Positions 14,281-20,449 of a stretch of 21,049 nucleotides of DNA are shown here, one piece after another. Below the pieces are notes generated by a model. The model was not told the DNA's origin and made no database searches. It saw only the letters and a list, made by a program, of their open reading frames with translations. The translations under genes and the position numbers were made by a program. Where the stretch lies: the IMG/VR virus record IMGVR_UViG_3300029448_000536, positions 1 to 21,049 of that record; one strand, written 5' to 3'. The number at the start of each line of letters is the position of its first letter. Position 1 is the stretch's first letter. This DNA comes from a virus.

Positions 14281-15393
14281 TTATTTAATGATTCCAGCTA
14301 ATCTTTGCATTCTACGAACTTGCTCGCTTACTTCAGAGATTACCTCTCCTTTAGTAGAGTTGCCAGCTGCTTTAGAAGCAAATGATTTATGCTCTTTAAT
14401 GTTAGATTTTTCAGATTTAACTGAGGTTATATTCTCTGCTACTGTTTCGTATACAAGTTTTACTTCTTTAACTGTTTCTGCTTTATCAAAAGTAGCAATA
14501 ATGTTTACTTTTTGTGATTCAGATAAGTTATTAGCTTTGAATATTTTGTTTACGTAAAGTAGTTTTGAATTAAGAAGATTTACTTCTGAAAGTTCGTTGC
14601 GAAGAGTTTCAATAGTAGATAAAGCTTCGTTAAGTTCAGTAGATTCCTCTACTTCTTCACTTACTTCTTCTTCCATTTCATCTTCGTGCTTACCTTCTTC
14701 CATTTTTTCTTCGTCGTCATGTTTCATTTCTTCAACAGACTCTTCAGAAACTTCTTCTTCTAGATCTTCATCTAGGTCTTCAGAAAGTGATTCGAGTTCA
14801 GCAAGAAGTTCGTCAAGGTTGATTTCTTCATCGTCGGCTGCGACCATGTCTTCCATCCCACCTTCTTCGTCTTCCATACCAGGCTCTTCACCATGTCCCA
14901 TTTCTTGGGCTATGATATCACGGATTAAAGCTTTAAGATCGTCGATTTTCATATCTTCAACCTCTTCTGCTTCTTCCTCACCTTCTTCGGCTTCAGCTTC
15001 GTCTTCAGATTCTTCTGATTCATCCTCAGCTGGTTCATCTTCTTCAGCAACTGGTGCTTCTTCTACTGCTAATTCTTCGTCCATATCGTCGTCATGTTTT
15101 GCTTCGTCCATGTCTTTGTCATGCTTAGCTTCATCCATGTCGTCGTCATGTTTAGCTTCGTCCATCTCGTCTTTATCGTAAGAACCTTCTTCAACGGATT
15201 CTTCTTCAACTACTTCTTCTTCAACAGTTTCTTCCATTTCCTCAGCTTCCATTTCCTGGAGCTTGGCTGCAAGCATGTCTTTTAAGTGTGGGGTTAAAGA
15301 TTCTTCCATGACGTCCTTAGCATTTGAGATGGCAGCTTCACGAACAGCTTTAGCTTCAGCAATAGCTTGCTTAAATATGTCTTGACTTGCCAT
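14281..15393 (-). CDS. 22: Prohead core scaffolding protein (gp22-like)
   Basis: 370 residues against 269 in T4 gp22. Three parts are visible. An N-terminal helix (residues 1-45, DIFKQAIAEAKAVREAAISN, then LTPHLKDMLAAKLQE) is typical of gp22-like scaffolds in marine relatives. A very acidic middle (about 46-250) holds three tandem 9-residue units AKH-D-[DK]-D-MDE. A C-terminal coiled-coil (NELSEVNLLNSKLLYVNKIF, KANNLSESQKVNIIATFDKA) ends in basic RRMQRLAGIIK. Scaffolds of this type fill the prohead and are degraded by gp21 before packaging. Residues 152-164 (DLKALIRDIIAQE) resemble the N-terminus of the 77-residue core-block protein. The length is increased by the acidic repeats. It lies directly upstream of gp23 and behind a terminator-like hairpin with a TATAAATA box. 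Confidence 0.88.
   Translation of the reverse strand: MASQDIFKQAIAEAKAVREAAISNAKDVMEESLTPHLKDMLAAKLQEMEAEEMEETVEEEVVEEESVEEGSYDKDEMDEAKHDDDMDEAKHDKDMDEAKHDDDMDEELAVEEAPVAEEDEPAEDESEESEDEAEAEEGEEEAEEVEDMKIDDLKALIRDIIAQEMGHGEEPGMEDEEGGMEDMVAADDEEINLDELLAELESLSEDLDEDLEEEVSEESVEEMKHDDEEKMEEGKHEDEMEEEVSEEVEESTELNEALSTIETLRNELSEVNLLNSKLLYVNKIFKANNLSESQKVNIIATFDKAETVKEVKLVYETVAENITSVKSEKSNIKEHKSFASKAAGNSTKGEVISEVSEQVRRMQRLAGIIK
15076..15156 (-). repeat. Three 27-bp tandem repeats in gp22 (AKHDxDMDE)
   Basis: Copies occupy 15076-15102, 15103-15129 and 15130-15156, with a decayed fourth copy to about 15180. Each encodes nine acidic residues (A-K-H-D-[DK]-D-M-D-E). Related but non-tandem KHDDEE and KHEDEMEE segments occur further on in the same protein. 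Confidence 0.85.
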
Positions 15394-15443
15394 AATGTTT
15401 ATTGGGTAATTCTACGTTTATTAGAAACGTAATAGATAGGTTT

Positions 15444-15478
15444 AAAAAAAAATATTTATACTGTATGGGAGACAGTAT
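15444..15478 (-). terminator. Terminator-like hairpin between gp21 and gp22
   Basis: On the gene strand, ATACTGT (15478-15472) pairs with ACAGTAT (15464-15458) around the 7-nt loop CTCCCAT. After five further bases (AAATA) comes a run of nine T (15452-15444). The spacer is longer than usual, though weak AAT/ATT pairing can shorten it. It could limit read-through from the head-core block into gp22, or be an RNA-processing hairpin. Confidence 0.6.
15453..15460 (-). promoter_or_regulatory. TATAAATA box (T4-late-promoter-like) upstream of gp22/gp23
   Basis: The gene strand reads ACAGTATAAATATT; TATAAATA equals the T4 late promoter core. It lies 59 nt before the gp22 ATG, overlapping the descending side of the hairpin at 15444-15478. 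It is a candidate start for the scaffold-capsid transcript, which needs high expression. Confidence 0.42.
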
Positions 15479-15484
15479 ATTCCT

Positions 15485-15494
15485 ATATAAATAT
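15485..15494 (-). promoter_or_regulatory. ATATTTATAT box after gp21
   Basis: The gene strand reads TATATATTTATATAGG, about 21 nt after the gp21 stop and 91 nt before the gp22 ATG. Unlike most copies of this box, a terminator-like hairpin stands between it and the next gene. Confidence 0.4.
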
Positions 15495-15514
15495 ATAACC
15501 TTTAAGAAAAACGA

Positions 15515-16126
15515 TTAATCTATACTACACTCGCAAGTAGTTGCACAAAGTACTTCTCTAATGGTAGAATGTACTTTAGCATATCTGTCTTTTTTCATAA
15601 TAGCAGATTCATTTAAACCGCCTGGGGCCATAAAAGCTCCATGTGTAGATGGGTTAGAAACAAAGTCCCAACAAACTAGTTCAAAATCATCTTGAACCAT
15701 TAAATGGCCTTCATTTGTCTGCTGTACCGAACCTGTGCCCCTGGATGAAATACCTATTGTATGTCCGTCCATTATAATATTCTTAACTATGTTTCCTGAA
15801 GGGGTGTTAAGTAGCTGTACTGTGCCCATTACATCATTTCCTTTCCACCACACTTCTTTTACTATGTGAGAGGCATTTCTTAAAGATACTATGGGGGAAT
15901 CTGGATGGTCTAATTCTCCGTAAGCATTACCTACTTCGATAAAGTTTTGAGCGTATTTCTTAAGTTCTCTTTCTAGAATAGCTCTTTTATATACTCTACC
16001 ATTTTGATTCTCGGCTTCAGCTCTTTGTAGAATACCTTTTACTTCAAAGATACCAGGTTTGGTCTTACTTTCGGTAAGTGTGGTAATAGGTTGAAAAGGT
16101 ATTACGTCTATAATTAAATTTGACAT
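15515..16126 (-). CDS. 21: Prohead maturation protease (gp21-like)
   Basis: 203 residues, close to T4 gp21 (212). The family motifs are clear: N-G-R-x-Y near 42-46, GELDHPDSP with the catalytic His at 74, and IGISSRGTGSV with the catalytic Ser at 127 or 128, followed by DDFELVCWDFV, which carries the acidic third member. This is the herpes-assemblin-like serine protease fold. It is activated inside the prohead, cutting scaffold, core proteins and the gp23 propeptide, classically after [LI]-x-E. Its ATG overlaps the stop of the 430-residue gene by 1 nt. The C-terminus is unusual, with three Cys in LCATTCECSID. No other Cys cluster is present (one Cys at 152). Confidence 0.93.
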   Translation of the reverse strand: MSNLIIDVIPFQPITTLTESKTKPGIFEVKGILQRAEAENQNGRVYKRAILERELKKYAQNFIEVGNAYGELDHPDSPIVSLRNASHIVKEVWWKGNDVMGTVQLLNTPSGNIVKNIIMDGHTIGISSRGTGSVQQTNEGHLMVQDDFELVCWDFVSNPSTHGAFMAPGGLNESAIMKKDRYAKVHSTIREVLCATTCECSID

Positions 16127-17418
16127 TAGACTACCTTACCGTCTAGAGTAAATGCTTTCTGTTCAGTTTCTTTTTCGTCTAATCGTCCGTAGTCCCCACT
16201 TTTCATTTTTGCAGCAAAGGAGGGGCTTGTCTGTTTGCCTTGTTTACCGGCAAAAGGATTTACATAAAAGTCAAACGAAATATAAAGGTTACCGTCTCTT
16301 ATGTCTATGTTAACGTTCTTTAAGGTATTAATAAAGTACCTTCTTAGTCCATCTGTAAAGAATCTTTTAGGGTTACCGATAGTTTTGTCGCGTAATTCTT
16401 CGGCATCCATATCTCCGGGCACTACCGTAATCTCGGCTTGTGCTAGTTCGGCGTCTTCTTGATGGGAAAGTTTAACGTCAATTTTCTGTACAGTAGGATC
16501 CACTTTTTTAATTTCGTCAGCAACTTCAGGTTCGTAGCTAGAAAGGTCTACAGTGCCTTTTATATTTTCGTTAACTTTTATTTTATCTTCTGTTAGTACT
16601 TTAACGATAAGCTTTTTAAAAGACTCTTTTAATCCAAACCTAATATCTTCTGAGGTGTCATCTGTCTCCATGACTGCGTCTTGTTCGTCAAAGAAGGTAA
16701 GCTCATTAGAAACGTATTTAATAAGATCGTTCTTAGCATGCTCGATCATACCAGGTTCGGTCATAGGACCGGCTTTCCAATCATCCCAGGCTTTCTGTAT
16801 TAGTTTAACACCTTTATCTAAATCAGGGCCCATTATCTCAACGTAACCGCCGTTTATATAGTCGTCTTCTTTTACTACTTTACCGCCTTTACTTTTGGCA
16901 CGTCGGGCTTCATCGATACTTTCTCTAAGTTCTGCTTTCTTTAAACCATTGTCTTTATCTACGGCATTCTTTTCTTCTGCAGGAACCATTACGTCTTTTC
17001 TTTTCTTAGGTACTCTAGTAGATTCTCCACCTAAAAGGCTTAGGTAGTAGTTTCTATTTTTTTCTAGATTTTTTATAGCTTTATCTTTAGCCTTTAAATA
17101 ATCTTCTTCAGTAAAGTCTCTATGAACTGTATTAAAACCTTTTTTCTCTAATTCGTAATCAACTCCTCTTTCAATATCTTCAATAGAAAATTTATCAGCA
17201 GGTACTACTCCATTATCATACTCAGGCATTTTTTCTTCCTTATACTTATCTAAAGCCTCAAAAATCATTCCCTTATTTTTCAGAATAGCAACGGTATCGT
17301 TATATCCGTTGTACTGTGTTATAATGTTTGGGTGTGCAAGGCGGGCATCTCTAACGAATTGCTTCTTACTATACTCACCTTGTAGTACTGCGTTGTATTT
17401 TTCTGTAAGTGTTCTCAT
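16126..17418 (-). CDS. Probable prohead core protein of unknown function, 430 residues
   Basis: No family recognised with confidence. The N-terminus (MRTLTEKYNAVLQGEYSKKQ, FVRDARLAHPNIITQYNGYN, DTVAILKNKGMIFEA) looks like a conserved, folded module. A Lys/Glu-rich helical middle follows (about 60-260). At 265-278 is ESFKKLIVKVLTED, similar to helix motifs in gp22 and the 77-residue protein. The C-terminal 150 residues form a mixed alpha/beta domain (IKKVDPTVQKIDVKLSHQED, AELRDKTIGNPKRFFTDGLR, VNIDIRDGNLYISFDFYVNP). It overlaps neighbours by 4 nt and 1 nt between portal and protease, the place occupied by core genes 67 and 68 in T4. That position and the charge suggest an internal core protein processed by gp21; this is inference. 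Confidence 0.8.
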   Translation of the reverse strand: MRTLTEKYNAVLQGEYSKKQFVRDARLAHPNIITQYNGYNDTVAILKNKGMIFEALDKYKEEKMPEYDNGVVPADKFSIEDIERGVDYELEKKGFNTVHRDFTEEDYLKAKDKAIKNLEKNRNYYLSLLGGESTRVPKKRKDVMVPAEEKNAVDKDNGLKKAELRESIDEARRAKSKGGKVVKEDDYINGGYVEIMGPDLDKGVKLIQKAWDDWKAGPMTEPGMIEHAKNDLIKYVSNELTFFDEQDAVMETDDTSEDIRFGLKESFKKLIVKVLTEDKIKVNENIKGTVDLSSYEPEVADEIKKVDPTVQKIDVKLSHQEDAELAQAEITVVPGDMDAEELRDKTIGNPKRFFTDGLRRYFINTLKNVNIDIRDGNLYISFDFYVNPFAGKQGKQTSPSFAAKMKSGDYGRLDEKETEQKAFTLDGKVV

Positions 17419-17648
17419 TGTAAGTAGTCGAATAATTTAGTGTGTGATGGACGTTTAGGTCTTTCAGCCTTTTTATATCCTATCTTTTTTAAAAATTTAG
17501 TTGCTCGATTATCTTTTTTATTTTTTGAGAAGGCATAAGGAGTAGCGTATTGAGCACCAGTACCAGGTGTAAATGTTGCTCCGGTACCTGTAGTAGAGAT
17601 TTCATCAAGTACTTCTCGTACTAAGGACCTTAACTCACTTTTTCTCAT
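17415..17648 (-). CDS. Small probable core protein with capsid-targeting-like N-terminus, 77 residues
   Basis: Not assigned to a named family. It starts with an amphipathic helix, MRKSELRSLVREVLDE, ending in L-D-E, which fits the [LI]-x-E cut sites of gp21 proteases. A Gly/Thr/Pro linker follows (TGTGATFTPGTGAQYATPYA), then a strongly basic C-terminal half (KNKKDNRATKFLKKIGYKKA). The last eight residues are TKLFDYLQ, also present in the 93-residue neck-block protein. It overlaps both neighbours by 4 nt (ATGA), and AGAGG precedes its ATG. Size, charge and position correspond to T4 genes 67/68 (small core proteins), but sequence identity to them is not evident. Confidence 0.75.
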   Translation of the reverse strand: MRKSELRSLVREVLDEISTTGTGATFTPGTGAQYATPYAFSKNKKDNRATKFLKKIGYKKAERPKRPSHTKLFDYLQ

Positions 17649-18499
17649 GCCTCTTTAATTTCTTTAATTAGCTCGTAATATTGCATTAGTATTGCTAAAG
17701 TTTCAGTATCTACTTTTTGTTTATTAGATACGGGCGTAATATTTTCTACTACTTCATTCAGCTTTATTCTTATAATATCGTCTTGGACTTCTTTAGTTAA
17801 TTCTGTTAACTGTAATTTAACGTTCTCTAAAGCTGAATTTACATATTCTCTCAACTTGGTAGTTGAGTCTACTGATGTAATAAATTCTTTCAATATTTTT
17901 TTCTGTTCAGGTAATAAGGTTGCATATTTTTTATTAAACTTCTCTAAAAGAATTTTATAAGTTAATAACTTGAGATCTTTCTCGTAGTTACTATATTCTT
18001 CAATTAGAGATTGTCTTACATCACCTTTATCTTGTACCTCTTCCGTCAAATGTTCTAAAATAGTAGTTTTATTATCTACAAATATCTGAGGGTCTACTAA
18101 TTCATAGTTGTTTTGAGCTTCTAATAGACAGTATAGAGCCGCTAGTGCTTTATAGTCTCTAACCTTAGCAGAGAAAAAATGCTCTATCTTATAGCTTTCT
18201 TTAATATCAGATATTAAGTTGTACTTTTGATTTTTAATAGAAGCTTGATCTAACTTACGAGATATCTCTGTAATAGTGGAGAGAACAGTTTCTGCTTTAT
18301 CTCTACCTATTCCTTTATTCTTTGTTATATACTCGTATAGTTTATATTCTTTAGCCAAGAAGCTTTTACCGGAATAGTACTTCTTTAGTATTTTAATCGC
18401 GGGAGAAGGTCTATTTTCTAGTGTATCTGCGGCTATTTGTTTAATAAGTAGCTCGTAGATAAGTCCGGTATTTCTAAATTTAGAATGCTTAATTTTCAT
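17645..18499 (-). CDS. Helical protein of unknown function downstream of portal, 284 residues
   Basis: Not recognised. It is Lys/Glu/Leu-rich and predicted almost entirely helical, without Cys apart from one in ALYCLLEAQ (near 128). The conserved-looking start is MKIKHSKFRNTGLIYELLIK. The middle (KVRDYKALAALYCLLEAQNN) and C-terminal helix pairs (VNSALENVKLQLTELTKEVQ, DDIIRIKLNEVVENI) suggest a coiled-coil bundle. It sits immediately after the portal and is joined by a 4-nt overlap to the 77-residue gene, so it is probably a portal-associated or prohead-core assembly protein; this comes only from context. An ATATTTATAT box lies 23 nt before its ATG. There is no Shine-Dalgarno sequence. Confidence 0.78.
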   Translation of the reverse strand: MKIKHSKFRNTGLIYELLIKQIAADTLENRPSPAIKILKKYYSGKSFLAKEYKLYEYITKNKGIGRDKAETVLSTITEISRKLDQASIKNQKYNLISDIKESYKIEHFFSAKVRDYKALAALYCLLEAQNNYELVDPQIFVDNKTTILEHLTEEVQDKGDVRQSLIEEYSNYEKDLKLLTYKILLEKFNKKYATLLPEQKKILKEFITSVDSTTKLREYVNSALENVKLQLTELTKEVQDDIIRIKLNEVVENITPVSNKQKVDTETLAILMQYYELIKEIKEA

Positions 18500-18521
18500 A
18501 AATATAGTATTTTGGCATTAT

Positions 18522-18531
18522 ATATAAATAT
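18522..18531 (-). promoter_or_regulatory. ATATTTATAT box after portal
   Basis: The gene strand reads CTATATTTATATATAATG, directly after the portal stop codon and about 23 nt before the ATG at 18499. This is one of the best copies of the recurrent box; a promoter or processing role is inferred. Confidence 0.5.
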
Positions 18532-18533
18532 AG

Positions 18534-20417
18534 TTAATTATCCAATTCCTTTATATTACTCTCATCGAGTAAGCTATCAGGACTTTCAGTAACTTTTTCA
18601 AAGATCATTTTCTTTTTACCAAAGCTATCCAAAGTACTGGACATTTGTGCCAAAACAGATTTAGTCTTAAGATTATCTATTTCTGATTCTTCATTAACAT
18701 TATTATTATCGCTTGGATACCCACCTTTCATATCGTTTCGACCAAGTCTATCTCGGCCACCCAGTGGATCCTCCTGTGTACCGACAAATGAGGCTCTTTC
18801 TTTTGGTCTACCAACAGGTTCTGATTCGTCGTAACCTAAGGGGACTTTTGGAGCATCTGCCGCTCGACGGCCATACATTGAAGCTAAATCGTGAGGGGTA
18901 CCGTAGGAAACACCTGAATCTACAGGGTCATTACCTTCGTTCTCTATTTGTGACAACCTAAACTTTCTTTTTGCATCTTCTCTAACAAGGTCTCTCATTT
19001 CATTGTACTTATCTTCAGAGAGATTGAATATATGCTCGTAAACATAGTCGGTAGGGAAAATTTCTGAGTCAACCATATTTTGGGCTAGTTGCATTTTTTC
19101 AGATAATAATGCTACTTTCTCTTGTTCAAATATAATAGACGGATTAGTTAACTTAATATCAAAATTAGTTAACGATTCACCGGTAAACCCTTGAGCATAT
19201 AGATGTACTAGAGCTATTTTAGTAAGCTCGGACTCCATAATTCTCTGTATTCTCTCAACTGTACGTGCAAATCTAATATCTTCTGCAGCTAAAGTAGCCT
19301 TTCCTTGAAGGTCACCTTCGTATCCAAAATAGGCTTTTGGTACCTTTAAAGCTGCAAACATCTTATCTCGTAAGTATTCTACATCTTGAGTACCATCGTA
19401 GTCAAGTCCTTTAGTAGTTTCAATACGGGTTGCAGAATCTCCATTCCTAACCGGTAAGTAAAAGTCTTCCATCATATTCTGAATGTTAAACTTTAGGTTG
19501 TACTGTCCGGTAGTTTTATCTACGTATGGAGTCTTCTTAATATTGTCTATAGTCTTCTGCATAAACTGATCTACCTCGTTTGGCGGAATACCACCAACAT
19601 TAACGTAGAACATTCTCTTTTCAGGTGCTCTCATTATACGGTGTATTAACATCGCATCTTCCATAAGAGTTAGCTGCTTAAAGATCTTTCTTGCAGGCTC
19701 TATATAAGAACGACCGTAGGGTAGGTAATTGGTGTCGGATATTAAACGGAAGTGAGCTACTTCATAATTCTCTAACTGTACAACCTTTTTGTTAGACTTA
19801 GGAATATAATTAGGATCGGTGGATGATGCTAAACCATCAGGATCAATGTGAAATTGTACTTTACTGGGGTTTTCAGGATCTAAACCTTCGTGCCGTACCA
19901 TATGGTAAACTGTGTAAGGAAGGGCATTAAATACACCAAATTCTTCACTAATTTCTAATTTAAGAAAGAAATCACCGTATTTACACATATTACGAGTCCA
20001 AGACCACAAGTTAAACTCTATATTAAGAACATCGTAAAATAGGTTATAAAGTACTTTCTGTAATCTCTCGTCGGATGATTTAATTGAAAGTACTTCCCCG
20101 TGTTCATCCCTTAAAGTAGCCTCATCGGATATAATATCTAAAGTTGAAGCTATAAGAGGATCTGTATCCATAGCCTCGTAATCTGAGTATAGCTGTATTC
20201 TTAACGTTTGATAGTTAAGATTTGGATTAAAGATATTCTTATTATTATAAATGTAGAGTCTACTAAATCTATCTAATAAAGAGTTAGTCTCGTACTTACC
20301 AGTAGTCTGTATTTGATTTATATCAGCTACTTTTAACTGGTTTCCTCCTACATTTCTTACTACTACGTCTGTAGAAAATAATTTAGAAAGGCGTGAAAAT
20401 AATGATCGATCTGCCAT
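18534..20417 (-). CDS. 20: Portal vertex protein (gp20)
   Basis: 627 residues against 524 in T4. The portal core shows gp20 features: ADTD-type helix YSDYEAMDTDPLIASTLDI, SWTRNMCKYGDFFLKLEISE, SYIEPARKIFKQLTLMEDAM, LIHRIMRAPEKRMFYVNVGG, DYDGTQDVEYLRDKMFAALK, VPKAYFGYEGDLQGKATLAA and EDIRFARTVERIQRIMESEL. It forms the dodecameric ring through which gp17 packages DNA and to which the neck attaches. The C-terminal 130 residues (from about 495) go beyond the usual portal and are Gly/Pro/Asp-rich, disordered-looking (PHDLASMYGRR, RPKERASFVGTQEDPLGGRD), ending in an acidic helix (SPDSLLDESNIKELDN). The gene follows the terminase by 32 nt, with an AT-rich box in the gap. Confidence 0.95.
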   Translation of the reverse strand: MADRSLFSRLSKLFSTDVVVRNVGGNQLKVADINQIQTTGKYETNSLLDRFSRLYIYNNKNIFNPNLNYQTLRIQLYSDYEAMDTDPLIASTLDIISDEATLRDEHGEVLSIKSSDERLQKVLYNLFYDVLNIEFNLWSWTRNMCKYGDFFLKLEISEEFGVFNALPYTVYHMVRHEGLDPENPSKVQFHIDPDGLASSTDPNYIPKSNKKVVQLENYEVAHFRLISDTNYLPYGRSYIEPARKIFKQLTLMEDAMLIHRIMRAPEKRMFYVNVGGIPPNEVDQFMQKTIDNIKKTPYVDKTTGQYNLKFNIQNMMEDFYLPVRNGDSATRIETTKGLDYDGTQDVEYLRDKMFAALKVPKAYFGYEGDLQGKATLAAEDIRFARTVERIQRIMESELTKIALVHLYAQGFTGESLTNFDIKLTNPSIIFEQEKVALLSEKMQLAQNMVDSEIFPTDYVYEHIFNLSEDKYNEMRDLVREDAKRKFRLSQIENEGNDPVDSGVSYGTPHDLASMYGRRAADAPKVPLGYDESEPVGRPKERASFVGTQEDPLGGRDRLGRNDMKGGYPSDNNNVNEESEIDNLKTKSVLAQMSSTLDSFGKKKMIFEKVTESPDSLLDESNIKELDN

Positions 20418-20438
20418 AGGAAAGGCGTTGGTTTATTA

Positions 20439-20447
20439 TATAAATAG
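20439..20447 (-). promoter_or_regulatory. CTATTTATA box between terminase and portal
   Basis: The gene strand reads CACTATTTATATAATAAACC, two nt after the terminase stop and about 21 nt before the portal ATG. It matches the box at 10882 most closely. Function is inferred. Confidence 0.48.
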
Positions 20448-20449
20448 TG

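Noticed and set aside
14597-15181. 194-codon Ser-rich open frame on the plus strand
   Set aside because: It is the mirror of the acidic gp22 gene: Asp/Glu codons read backwards give Ser/Phe-rich frames. gp22 on the minus strand has family features and fits the operon.
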